DNA of 64,000 bases from Vicinamibacteria bacterium (GTDB lineage: Bacteria; Acidobacteriota; Vicinamibacteria; Fen-336), in the NCBI GenBank assembly GCA_025994075.1, contig JAMQGV010000024.1:124001-188000 (forward strand). Direction: 5' to 3'. The position numbers were made by a program, and so were the translations under genes. Shown here in pieces: positions 44,052-52,449 of the stretch. Under the pieces are notes generated by a model. It saw only the letters and a program-made list of their open reading frames with translations, did not search any database and was not told the origin of the DNA. Position 1 is the first letter of the stretch. Each line of letters starts with the position of its first letter.

Positions 44052-45757
44052 GCCGGGTGGTGACGGCGGCGACCGCGCTTGCGGTGGCCGCCGCCTGTCT
44101 CGCCCCGTGGGCCTTCGGGTCCGTGCCCGCGCCCTTCGAGCGCGGCCTGCTCGCCGCGCTGCTGGCGGCGCTCGCGCTGGGCGCCATCGGCGAACGCGGC
44201 GTGGCCGGCTGGCCACCGCTGCCGCCGAAGGCGGCGAGCCTGCTCGGCCTGGTGCTGCTGCTGCCGGCGCTGCAACTCGTGCCGCTGCCTCCCGCGCTGC
44301 TGGCGGCGCTGTCGCCGGCCGCGGCGGCGGTGTGGCACCCCGCGGGCGCGGCCGGCGAAGCGCTGGGGGGCGGCTTTCGGCCGCTGTCGATCCGCCCCGA
44401 GGCCACGGCCCGCGCGGCGCTCTACGCCGGCACGCTGGCGCTGCTCGCGCTGCGGCTGGGCCCGTGGCTGCTGGCGGGGCGCCGCTACCGGGCGGTGGTC
44501 GTGGCGCTGGGAGCGACGGGGCTCGGGCTGGCCGGCTACGCGGTCTACGCGCGGCAGGCGTTCGGCGAGCTGCTCTACGGCCGCTACGCGGTGCCCACCC
44601 TCGCGCCGTTCGGCCCCTACGTGTCGCGGAACCACTTCGCGGGCTGGACCTTCTGCGCCGCGCTGGTGCTGCTCGGAGCCGCGATCGGCATCGCCTCCCG
44701 CGCTCGCGCCCGCCACGGCGCGCAGTGGACCGAGCGCGGCGCGGCAGGCGCTGCGCTGGCGCTGGCCGTGGCGCTGGCGCTTGCGGTCACGGGCCTCGCC
44801 ACCGGCTCGCGGGGCGGCGCAGTCGCCTTCGTCGCCGGGTTGCTGGTGCTGGGCGCCCTGCGCTGGAGCGCGGGCCGCGCCCGGCGCGGCGCGCTCGCGG
44901 TGCTGGCGCTGCTGCTGCTGGCCGCCGGCGTCGCCTTCACGAGCGCGGCCCCCGAGGTGCGCAGCCGCCTCGGCTCGCTCGGCAGCGCGCACCGCGAGGT
45001 GTCGGGCTCCTTCCGCCTCGAGGTGTGGCGCGACACGCTGTCGCTCGCCGCCCGCGCGCCGGTCGCGGGCACCGGGCTCGGCACCTTCGCGGACGCGCTG
45101 CCGCCTTTCAAGACCGCGCACGGCGCGCTGCGCGTCGAGCACCCGGAGAACGAGTGGCTGGAGCTGCTGGCCGAAGGCGGAGCCCTCGGCTTCCTGGCCA
45201 CGACGTTCGCGCTCCTGCTGACGCTGCGCAGCGCGATCGGGGCCGCCGCCACCTGCCCCGACCCGTGGCTGCGCGGCGTCGCCCACGGGGCGCTGGCCGG
45301 CCTCTGCGCGCTGCTCGCCCACGGGCTGATCGACTTCAACCTGCGGATCCCCGCCAACGGCGCGCTGGCCGCGGTCGTGGCCGGCCTCGCCCTGGCTCCG
45401 CTCGGGGCCCGGCCCTCGCCGCGCGCGACGGTCGGTGCCGCGGCGTCGCTCTGCGCGCTCGTCGCGCTGGCGATCGCGCTGCCCGCGTCGAGCCCTCGCC
45501 CCGATCTTTCGGCGGAGCGCGCCGGCAGCCTCGCCCGCGACCCGATCGTGCGCGATCTCAAGCAGCGCCGGCTCGAGCTCGAGCTGCGCCGCGCCCTGCA
45601 GCAGCGGCCCGCCGACGCCGAGTCGTGGCTGCTGCTGGCCTGGGTGGCCGAACTGCGCGGCGAGCACGCCCGCGCGGCGGACCTGGCGGCGCACGCGGTC
45701 GCCCTCGATCCGCTGCGGCCCGGCCTGGCCGATGCCGCGCGCCGATTCCTCCGCTGA
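44048..45757 (+). CDS. O-antigen ligase/polymerase-like membrane protein with C-terminal TPR region, copy 2
   Basis: The 569-residue paralogue of the preceding gene has PYVSRNHFAGW and EHPENEWLELLAEGGALG at matching places. It carries an additional ~75-residue tail after the last helix (about 490-569) with a TPR-like pattern (PADAESWLLLAWVAELRGEHARAADLAA in pieces). Ligases with such tails occur in exopolysaccharide loci. Both copies together may make one polymerase and one ligase. GTG in GTGA couples them. Confidence 0.83.
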   Translation: MSRVVTAATALAVAAACLAPWAFGSVPAPFERGLLAALLAALALGAIGERGVAGWPPLPPKAASLLGLVLLLPALQLVPLPPALLAALSPAAAAVWHPAGAAGEALGGGFRPLSIRPEATARAALYAGTLALLALRLGPWLLAGRRYRAVVVALGATGLGLAGYAVYARQAFGELLYGRYAVPTLAPFGPYVSRNHFAGWTFCAALVLLGAAIGIASRARARHGAQWTERGAAGAALALAVALALAVTGLATGSRGGAVAFVAGLLVLGALRWSAGRARRGALAVLALLLLAAGVAFTSAAPEVRSRLGSLGSAHREVSGSFRLEVWRDTLSLAARAPVAGTGLGTFADALPPFKTAHGALRVEHPENEWLELLAEGGALGFLATTFALLLTLRSAIGAAATCPDPWLRGVAHGALAGLCALLAHGLIDFNLRIPANGALAAVVAGLALAPLGARPSPRATVGAAASLCALVALAIALPASSPRPDLSAERAGSLARDPIVRDLKQRRLELELRRALQQRPADAESWLLLAWVAELRGEHARAADLAAHAVALDPLRPGLADAARRFLR

Positions 45758-45763
45758 CGCTGC

Positions 45764-45769
45764 TAGAAT
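45764..45769 (+). promoter_or_regulatory. Probable -10 element of the FHA protein gene
   Basis: TAGAAT (5 of 6) lies 19 bases before the ATG in the 30-base gap; no clear -35. The predicted leader is about 12 bases without a Shine-Dalgarno. Confidence 0.4.
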
Positions 45770-45787
45770 CCGACGCGGAAAGCTCCT

Positions 45788-47890
45788 ATGGCGGATCCCT
45801 CGCGACGACCGCCGGCCCTCTCGGTCCTGCTCGGGCCCCAGGCGGGCCGGGAGTTCACGCTCCGGCGCCTGGAGTGCACGCTCGGGTCCGACCCGGGGTG
45901 CGACGTCTCCGTTCCCGCGCCCGGCGTCGCCGCGATTCACGCCCGGTTGCGACTGACGGCCGGTGGCGCGCGCCTGGTCCCCGAGCCCGGCGCCGCCGGG
46001 CTGTTCCGCAACGACGACCCGGTGACGGGCGAGAGCCCCCTGGCTTCCGGCGACGTCGTGTGGCTGGGCGCGCCCGGGGAGCCGGGGTCGGTGATGCTCC
46101 AGTGCCGGCTGCCGGCCGACCTCGCGGCGTTCGTCGCCGATCTGGCGGCTCCGGCCGAGGTGGAGCCGGAGCTCCACGAGGAACCCGAGCCCCTGCTCGA
46201 GGCGGTGGAGCCTGCCCTCGAGCCCGAGCCCGAGCTGGTCGTGGAGCCGCACCCGGACGACGTGGAGGATCACGCCGAAGTCGCTGAGCCGCAGGCCGAG
46301 CCCGCCGACGAAGGCGAGGCGACGATCGCGCTGTCGGCCCCGCCGCCGCTCCTGCCCCCGGCCGAAGAGGAGGTCGTCGATTTCGCGGCCACCGTCACCG
46401 ACGTGCCGGTGCCCGATCTCGCCCCGGCCGAGCAGCTCGACGCCACGCTCGTCGACCTGGCGCCGGTTCCCGAGGTGGCCGAGGAGATCGTCGAGGAGGT
46501 GCCCGAGCGCTTCGAGGTGGAGGCCCCGCCGCCCGCGCCCGTCGTGGTCGAGGAGGACCTCGCTCCGGCAACCGACCCCCAGGCGACGATGGTGCTGCCG
46601 CGCCCCGAGGCGCCGGACGAAGCCGAGTACGCACCGACCGTGAGCTTGAAGCGGCAGCCCGTCGCTCCTCCCGGGCCCCCGGCCGGGGCGCCGCCAGCGC
46701 CACTGCCGACCTCCGCGCCGCCGCCCGCCGCACCCGCGGCAAAGCCGCCGGCGGCCGCGAAACCCGCGGCCCCGGCCGCACGTCCGCCCGCCCCCGCGAC
46801 GCGCCCGCGGCCAGCGGCGCCCGCGGCTTCGCATCCCGCGGCTTCGCGTCCCGCGGCCGCTTCGCGCCGCCCGGCCCCGCCGACCGCGCGGCCCGCACCT
46901 GCGCCGGTTGCGGAGCCGCCTGCCGCCCCCGGTTCGAAGACCGGCCTCTTCGTCGGGGCGGGTCTCGTGGTCGCCGCGGCCGTCGGTGGTTTCCTGTGGA
47001 TGAACCAGGCCCCGGCGCCGCCCGCGACCATGCCCGCGCCGCCGCCGACGGCTCCGCCGACGACGATGGCGGCGCTGCCGCCGCCGACCACGGCAGCGCC
47101 CGCGCCGACCGTGGCCGAAGAAATCGCCGAGCCCGCGCCGACGCCCGCGCCGTTGCCGACGGCACCTCCGGTAGCCGCCGCGAAGGCTGCGGCCAAGGCC
47201 GCGGCGACGCCGACCCCGGCGGCCGCCAAGGCTGCCGCCGGCAAGGCGGCCGCAGCGAAGGCCCCGGCGGCGACGCCCGCGCCGGCGGCCCCGGACCCCG
47301 CCCAGGTGCGCGCGCAGCAGCTCGCCAGCCTGCTCGACCGCGGACAGTCCGCGCTGGAAGCGCGCCAGTTCGATGCGGCCAGCGCCGCCTTCAGGGAGGC
47401 CCTCGCCCTCGAGCCGGGCAACGCGCGCGCGACCAGCGGCGTGTCGGCGGCCGACGCGGGGGCGACGGAAGCGCGCCGCCGCTTCGTGCCGGGGCGCAGC
47501 TTCTTCCTCGCCAAGCCCTCCGGCAAGGCCCCGGCCGGCTTCAACACCCAGGACGTGACCGTCGCCAACCCCGACTACTCGGCCCAGGTCCAGTTCGAGG
47601 CGACGCCGCCGAGCGTCCACGCGGGAGTCGCGTGGAAGGTGCAGGTCTACGCGCTGAACGACGGCAAGAAGGCGATCAAGCTCGAGAGCCTGAGCGCCTT
47701 CGTCACCGTCAACGGCTCCCGCGCCGCGGTGCCGGCAGCCCTCAGGTCCCGCGAGCTGGCGCCCGGGCAGCGCGCGCTGCTGGCCGAGGTCACGGGCGAC
47801 TGGCGCGACGGCGTGAAGAGCTGGAGCCTCGACGTGGTCGCCACGACCACGCGCGAAGAGACGCTGAAGGGCAGCCTGAGCTGGAAGTAG
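45788..47890 (+). CDS. FHA-like, Pro/Ala-rich single-pass membrane protein with TPR
   Basis: The 700-residue protein has an N-terminal FHA-like domain (about 9-105). The usual phosphothreonine-binding Arg is Ser in LGSDPGCDVSV, and the SxxH motif reads AAIH, so phosphopeptide binding is doubtful. Next come an acidic region (about 120-290), a Pro/Ala-rich region and one membrane helix near 383-400 (GLFVGAGLVVAAAVGGFLWM). A second Ala/Pro-rich part leads to a TPR (QFDAASAAFREALALEPGN) and a C-terminal beta domain (about 580-700). It may link the cytoplasm to polysaccharide export. The function is unknown. Confidence 0.75.
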   Translation: MADPSRRPPALSVLLGPQAGREFTLRRLECTLGSDPGCDVSVPAPGVAAIHARLRLTAGGARLVPEPGAAGLFRNDDPVTGESPLASGDVVWLGAPGEPGSVMLQCRLPADLAAFVADLAAPAEVEPELHEEPEPLLEAVEPALEPEPELVVEPHPDDVEDHAEVAEPQAEPADEGEATIALSAPPPLLPPAEEEVVDFAATVTDVPVPDLAPAEQLDATLVDLAPVPEVAEEIVEEVPERFEVEAPPPAPVVVEEDLAPATDPQATMVLPRPEAPDEAEYAPTVSLKRQPVAPPGPPAGAPPAPLPTSAPPPAAPAAKPPAAAKPAAPAARPPAPATRPRPAAPAASHPAASRPAAASRRPAPPTARPAPAPVAEPPAAPGSKTGLFVGAGLVVAAAVGGFLWMNQAPAPPATMPAPPPTAPPTTMAALPPPTTAAPAPTVAEEIAEPAPTPAPLPTAPPVAAAKAAAKAAATPTPAAAKAAAGKAAAAKAPAATPAPAAPDPAQVRAQQLASLLDRGQSALEARQFDAASAAFREALALEPGNARATSGVSAADAGATEARRRFVPGRSFFLAKPSGKAPAGFNTQDVTVANPDYSAQVQFEATPPSVHAGVAWKVQVYALNDGKKAIKLESLSAFVTVNGSRAAVPAALRSRELAPGQRALLAEVTGDWRDGVKSWSLDVVATTTREETLKGSLSWK

Positions 47891-47906
47891 GCGCCGCCGC
47901 CTACTT
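47885..47906. terminator. Bidirectional terminator that contains both convergent stop codons
   Basis: AAGTAGGCG-CCGC-CGCCTACTT is a perfect 9-bp stem. TAG of the FHA gene is in one arm and TAG of the secreted protein gene is in the other. It should act on both transcripts. Confidence 0.65.
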
Positions 47907-48929
47907 GGAGGCGGTCGAGGGCGTCGGAGACGGCGTCGGCTCGGGAGTCGGCGTCGGCGTCGGCGACGGGCTCGGTGTCGGGCGCGGTGTCGGCGTCGGG
48001 GTCACAGAGGGCACCGGGGTCGGCACCGGGGTCGGCACCGGGTTGGTCACCGTGACCGCCGCCGAGATGCCCGCGGCCGCCGCGCCGCTGACCAGCGCGG
48101 CCACTGTGCCCGCGGTCAGCGCCAGCGAGCCGGCGGCGAACCCGGCCGGGGCCACGGCGGCGCCGGTGGCGGCCGAGTAGACGGTCACCTCGCCGGGGCC
48201 GCCGAGCGCGGCCAGCCGGCCCGCGGCGCAGGCCGACTCGTTTTCGACCACCTTGACCTCGTGGGTCTCGGACTTCACCTCTTCGCCGTCGGTGGTGAGG
48301 AACGCCACGTAGTACTCGATCGGGCTCGCCTCGAGCCGCGGCCGCGGCAGGCGGCCCTGGAAGCCGCCCTCGGGCGCGGCCTCCATCTCGACGTAAAAGA
48401 ACTCGGTCGCCCGCGCGGGCCGGAAGTAGATGCGCGCGCTGGTGTAGGGCGCGGCCGGCTCCACCGACGCCGTCAGCAGCGGGAACTCCTCCGCGAGGAA
48501 GCAGGCCGCCTCCTCGTGGGTGATCTGCGCCTGGCCCTGCTGCGGCGCCGCGGTCAGCGCGCCCGCCAGCAGCAGCTCGACCTGGGCGCGGGTCAGGCCC
48601 GCGGCGGCCACGCGCACGACGCGCGGCCCGCGGCTCACCACCAGCGGCGCCTTCGACTCGACCATCAGCGCATAGCTGCCGGCGGCGAGCCCCAGCCGCA
48701 GCCGGCCGCTCGCGTCGGTCACGCCGCGCACGACGTGTCCACGCTCGAGGTCGACGAGGGCGACCGCCAGCCGCGGCGCGGGGCGCCCGGAGACGGAGAA
48801 GGTCGCGGCCAGCCGCCCGGCCGCCGGCGCCGCCTGCGCCGGAACGGCCGGCAGCAGGGCGAGGGCGTGGCAGAGCGCGAGCGCGCACGCGCGGCGGGCG
48901 AAGGAAGGTGTCGAGTCCAAGGGCCTCAT
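47901..48929 (-). CDS. Secreted protein with beta-sandwich domain and Pro/Thr repeat tail
   Basis: The 342-residue protein has a signal peptide (ALALCHALALLPAVPAQA) and an N-terminal Ig-like/carboxypeptidase-regulatory-like domain (about 40-115, GVTDASGRLRLGLAAGSYAL). A middle domain has paired strands (ARIYFRPARATEFFYVEME and PIEYYVAFLTTDGEEV). A hydrophobic stretch lies near 265-290. The Thr-Pro repeat tail may cross or decorate the cell wall. The printed ATG start lies inside the predicted -10; TTG at 48920 is another possibility. It neighbours the exopolysaccharide exporter genes. Confidence 0.75.
   Translation of the reverse strand: MRPLDSTPSFARRACALALCHALALLPAVPAQAAPAAGRLAATFSVSGRPAPRLAVALVDLERGHVVRGVTDASGRLRLGLAAGSYALMVESKAPLVVSRGPRVVRVAAAGLTRAQVELLLAGALTAAPQQGQAQITHEEAACFLAEEFPLLTASVEPAAPYTSARIYFRPARATEFFYVEMEAAPEGGFQGRLPRPRLEASPIEYYVAFLTTDGEEVKSETHEVKVVENESACAAGRLAALGGPGEVTVYSAATGAAVAPAGFAAGSLALTAGTVAALVSGAAAAGISAAVTVTNPVPTPVPTPVPSVTPTPTPRPTPSPSPTPTPTPEPTPSPTPSTASK
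47935..48042. repeat. Short tandem repeats coding the Pro/Thr tail
   Basis: A 12-base unit GGCACCGGGGTC occurs nearly three times in a row at about 48010-48042. Below it are 6-base GGCGTC/GGAGTC variants. Together they encode VPTPVPTPVP and TPTPTP stretches. Repeat number could vary between strains. Confidence 0.6.
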
Positions 48930-48958
48930 GCTACGCCGTCGCCCCGCGCGGGTGTCAA
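48928..48958 (-). promoter_or_regulatory. Promoter-like element upstream of the secreted protein gene
   Basis: On the minus strand TTGACA (48958-48953) is followed after 19 bases by TAGCAT (48933-48928), which overlaps the ATG at 48929. If used, transcription would begin near 48921, next to TTG at 48920. Confidence 0.4.
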
Positions 48959-48963
48959 GCCGA

Positions 48964-51120
48964 TCAGGAGCGCTTGAAGCGGCGCAGCTTGCCCGACTCG
49001 GCCGCGGGGTTCTCGGCGCTGTAGTAGCTGCGGTAGTAGTCGCCGTAGTAGTGGCTGTAGTAGTAGGCGTTGCGCTTCAGGTCGACGCGGTTGAGCACGG
49101 CGCCCAGCACCACGCCGCCGACGCCGCGGAGCTGGTCGATCGAGCGCTGCACGGCGGGCCGCGTCGAGACCTCCGCGCCGACGACGAGGATCACGCCGTC
49201 GACGAACGGCGCCAGGATCGAGGTGTCCGCCATCGCCAGCACCGGCGGCGTGTCGACCAGCACCCAGTCGAAGCGCCCGCGCAGGTTGTGGAGCAGGTCG
49301 CGCAGCCGGGTCGAGGCCAGCAGCTCCGCGGGGTTGGGCGGCAGGTAGCCGCAGGTGATCGCCGACAGCCCCGCCCAGCGGGTCGGCTGCAGCGCGGCCT
49401 CGAGGTCGAGCTTGCCGACGATCACGTCCGTGAGGCCCCGCGCGCGCTGCAGGCCGAAGTGCAGGTGCAGCGTGGGCCGTCGCAGGTCGGCGTCGATCGC
49501 CAGCACCCGCGCGCCGGCGACGGCCAGCGCGCCGGCCAGGTTGGCGCAGGTCGTGGTCTTGCCCTCGCCGGGGTTCGCCGACGACATCACCAGCAGCCGG
49601 CCGCCCTCCGGCGGCAGCGAGTAGGTGAGGTTCGTGCGCAACAGCCGGTAGGCCTCGGCGGCGGAGTAGGGGCCGGCGCGGAACACGGCGGGCGTGCGCG
49701 AGGCCGGTCCTTCTTCCGGCTGGGCCTCGGGGATCACGCCGAGCAGCGACAGGCCGAGCGCCTCGCGCACGTCCTCCGGCGTCTTCACGGTGTTGTCGAG
49801 GGCGTCGAAGCCGAGCGCGAGGGCGATCCCGATCACGAGCCCCAGCAGCAGCGCGTTGCGGTAGGTGCTGCCGGCCCGCGGCGAGACGGGGGAGCCCGGC
49901 GTGGTGGCCGGCTCCAGCACCCGCAGCGGCGGCAGGCGGTAGGCGCCCTGCAGCTCGGTGGTGCGGGCCTGGCCGGTCATCTGCACGAGCAGCGCGCGCT
50001 CGTTCACGAGCTGCTGCTCGAGCGACTGGATCTCCGCCTGGGCGCCGCTGCCGACGACCTCGGCGCGCAGGCTCGCGATCTCGCCCGACAGCGTCGCCTC
50101 CCGCTGCAGCAGCATCCGCACCTCGTTCTCGAGGCCGGTGACGACGGCGCGCGCCTCGGCGGCGAGCTGCTGCTCGAGCGAGGCCACCCGCTGCCGCGCC
50201 TCCTGCATCTGCGGGTGGCGCTCGCCGAGCTGCTCGGCGAGCCGGGCCTGGTCCTCCTGGGCGCGGCGGAGCTGGCCGCGCAGCTCGGCGAGCCCCCCCT
50301 GCATCGAGATCGGCAGTGCGTCGGCCGGGTTGGTGCCGGCGCGGACCTGGTCGAGCAGCGCCTGCTTGGTGCCGCGCTCCGCCTGCAGCGCGCTCAGAGT
50401 GGCGGACAGGCTCGCGGAGCGGCGCTCGGCGTCGCCGCCGGTGTCGACCCCGGCCGCGCGCCGCTTCTGCTCGAGCTGCGCAGCCAGCGCCTGGATTCGC
50501 TGTTGCTGCTGCCGGTACTGGTCGGTCAGCCACTCGGTGCGCTCGCCGGAGCGGTCCGAGCGGTCGCCGGCGGCCAGCTCGGTGAACGCGTCGATCAGGC
50601 TGTTGGCGGCCACCGCGGTGAGCGCGGGGTCGTAGGCGCTGAAGCGAATGTCGATCAGGCGGGTGCCGGCGACCGGTGTCACCCGGACCCGCGACTGGAA
50701 CGCGCTGGCCGAGGGCGACAGCGGCACGCCGTCCGGCGCGACCGGCGTCGCCGGCGGGCCGAAGAGCCGATGGCGCGCGAGTTCCCACAGCGACACCATC
50801 GGGCCGGTGCCCAGCTCGGCCGCCATGCGGTTGCCGAGCCGGCTGACGACGCGCTCGGCCAGCTCGCGGCCCCGCAGCACCTCGAGCAGGGTGTTGGTGT
50901 CGTCGGCGATGCCCGTCAGGTCCGTCTGCCCCAGCGGCGCGCCCGGCTTCTCGAGCAGCACCCGGACCCGGGCCTCGTAGACGGGCCGCGTCGTCTGCGT
51001 GTGGAGGAAGGCCGCCAGCAGCGAAACCGCGGTGCAGGCGGCGATCAGCAGCCGCCGCCGGTGCAGGATGGCGAGGACGCGGCGGGCCTCGGTCAGCGGG
51101 GCCTGGGTGGTGGGGTTCAT
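48964..51120 (-). CDS. Polysaccharide co-polymerase fused to bacterial tyrosine kinase (Wzz-BY-kinase, Wzc/ExoP type)
   Basis: The 718-residue inner-membrane protein has a Wzz domain (helix near 25-45, periplasmic coiled-coil about 180-400, second helix near 425-445). The cytoplasmic tyrosine kinase domain follows: Walker A SSANPGEGKTTTCANLA, Walker A' AIDADLRRP, Walker B WVLVDTPPVL. The C-terminal Tyr cluster (NAYYYSHYYGDYYRSYY) is the autophosphorylation region. It sets chain length and drives export of capsule or exopolysaccharide. The start is coupled by ATGA to the outer-membrane barrel gene. Confidence 0.94.
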   Translation of the reverse strand: MNPTTQAPLTEARRVLAILHRRRLLIAACTAVSLLAAFLHTQTTRPVYEARVRVLLEKPGAPLGQTDLTGIADDTNTLLEVLRGRELAERVVSRLGNRMAAELGTGPMVSLWELARHRLFGPPATPVAPDGVPLSPSASAFQSRVRVTPVAGTRLIDIRFSAYDPALTAVAANSLIDAFTELAAGDRSDRSGERTEWLTDQYRQQQQRIQALAAQLEQKRRAAGVDTGGDAERRSASLSATLSALQAERGTKQALLDQVRAGTNPADALPISMQGGLAELRGQLRRAQEDQARLAEQLGERHPQMQEARQRVASLEQQLAAEARAVVTGLENEVRMLLQREATLSGEIASLRAEVVGSGAQAEIQSLEQQLVNERALLVQMTGQARTTELQGAYRLPPLRVLEPATTPGSPVSPRAGSTYRNALLLGLVIGIALALGFDALDNTVKTPEDVREALGLSLLGVIPEAQPEEGPASRTPAVFRAGPYSAAEAYRLLRTNLTYSLPPEGGRLLVMSSANPGEGKTTTCANLAGALAVAGARVLAIDADLRRPTLHLHFGLQRARGLTDVIVGKLDLEAALQPTRWAGLSAITCGYLPPNPAELLASTRLRDLLHNLRGRFDWVLVDTPPVLAMADTSILAPFVDGVILVVGAEVSTRPAVQRSIDQLRGVGGVVLGAVLNRVDLKRNAYYYSHYYGDYYRSYYSAENPAAESGKLRRFKRS

Positions 51121-52382
51121 GGCCGGAAGTTCGCGCTGAGGCCGAGCGTGAAGCCCTCGGCGCGCCCCCCGGACGCGAACGCGGTGCGGCTGCGGTTGCG
51201 CCAGCTTCCGACGAGGCCGAGACGCAGCGCGCCGAAGCGGTAGCCGAGGTCGCCTTCGGCCAGGTACTGCACCTCGTCGCGCCGCACCTCTTCGCTGCCC
51301 GCGCCGAAGTCCAGCTCCACGCCGCCGCCGTCGGTCTCCACCGCGGCCCGCTGCAGGTTGACGCGCAGGTCGAGCCGCTCGGTGACGAGCTCCTTCAGGA
51401 TGCGCAGCCCCAGCTCGTCGCGGACCAGGGTCTGCGTGTCGCCCAGCGTGCGCAGCAGCGACGTCTCGCGCGCTCGCCGATAGCTCGGCTCGAAGCGGGT
51501 GCGCGGCGAGGGGCCGAACTGCACGCGCAGCTCGGCGTACCAGGAGTCGCGCGTCGGCGTGGTGTCGCTCTGCGCGTCGTAGCGCTCCACGCCGACCCGC
51601 AGCAGGCCGGGGACCAGCGTCGTGGGATCGGTCTCGATGCCGACGCCGTAGCCCCAGGTGTCGGCGTCGAGCGTGTCCTCCTGGTCGTAGATCTCGCGCC
51701 GGAACGGGGCCTCGACGAACACCGAAGTCTTGGGCGTGATCGCGTAGCCCAGCCGCGGGCGCGCTTCGAACGTCGCCCGCGACAGCCGCCGCGCGACGTC
51801 GTTGCCCAGCACGTCGGGCTCGTCTTCGGGCGAGCTCTCGTCGCGGTAGGTGGCGTCGAGGTCGACCTTGAGCCGGCCCGGCAGCGAAAAGCCGAGCGAG
51901 CCGACCGGGCCGGCCCGCGTAGTCTCGATGCGGCGCCCGATCTCCTCGACCGGCCGCTCGAACGTGCGGTAGTGCGCGTAGCCTGCGGTCAGCCGCACCG
52001 GGCCGCCGTTGAACACCAGGCGGCCGTCGCCGCCGCCCGTCAGCCGCCGCTGGTCCGCGGTGTCCAGGTACCAGTGGTAGTTGAGGCGCGAGTCGGCCAG
52101 GAAGCGCAGCTTGGGCGTGATCGGCACCATCAGGCCGAGGCCCGGGCCCCCGCTCGCGAACAGGTCGTTGCGCTCCTCGCCCGCGCCTTCGCCGACGAGG
52201 TAGACGTTCGACTCCCAGCCGATGCCGCCGAAGTCGAAGCGCGGCTGCACGATCACCCGGCCGAGGCGGAAGCCGCGGTCGCGCACGACGGTCTCGGCCG
52301 GACCCTCCGGAGCGACCTGGGCCTCGAGGCCGGCGGCCGCCAGGGTCGCGCACACGGCAACGGAACGCAGCCACCTGGACAT
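51117..52382 (-). CDS. Outer-membrane beta-barrel protein of the exopolysaccharide locus
   Basis: The 421-residue protein has a signal peptide (RSVAVCATLAAAGLEAQ). Alternating amphipathic strands follow to a C-terminal Phe-X-Pro end (LGLSANFRP), typical of EpsL/outer-membrane exopolysaccharide barrels of this size. Many strands contain aromatic girdles (LNYHWYLDT, AGYAHYRTFE). It may be a secretion channel partner for the BY-kinase/Wzz protein. It is first in a two-gene unit with its own promoter. Confidence 0.8.
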   Translation of the reverse strand: MSRWLRSVAVCATLAAAGLEAQVAPEGPAETVVRDRGFRLGRVIVQPRFDFGGIGWESNVYLVGEGAGEERNDLFASGGPGLGLMVPITPKLRFLADSRLNYHWYLDTADQRRLTGGGDGRLVFNGGPVRLTAGYAHYRTFERPVEEIGRRIETTRAGPVGSLGFSLPGRLKVDLDATYRDESSPEDEPDVLGNDVARRLSRATFEARPRLGYAITPKTSVFVEAPFRREIYDQEDTLDADTWGYGVGIETDPTTLVPGLLRVGVERYDAQSDTTPTRDSWYAELRVQFGPSPRTRFEPSYRRARETSLLRTLGDTQTLVRDELGLRILKELVTERLDLRVNLQRAAVETDGGGVELDFGAGSEEVRRDEVQYLAEGDLGYRFGALRLGLVGSWRNRSRTAFASGGRAEGFTLGLSANFRP

Positions 52383-52390
52383 GTGAGGAG

Positions 52391-52419
52391 AGGTTACCGT
52401 CGCCGCCGCCTCCCGGCAA
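52391..52419 (-). promoter_or_regulatory. Possible promoter of the barrel and Wzz-kinase operon
   Basis: On the minus strand TTGCCG (52419-52414, 4 of 6), a 17-base spacer and TAACCT (52396-52391, 3 of 6) lie just before the ATG. A weak call. Confidence 0.35.
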
Positions 52420-52449
52420 GTTCCGGAAGCGGCGAGGGATACGCGGTTG

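Noticed and set aside
47935..48045. Short tandem repeats that could suggest a CRISPR array
   Set aside because: Units are 6-12 bases, have no spacers and lie in a coding Pro/Thr tail; no cas genes are near.
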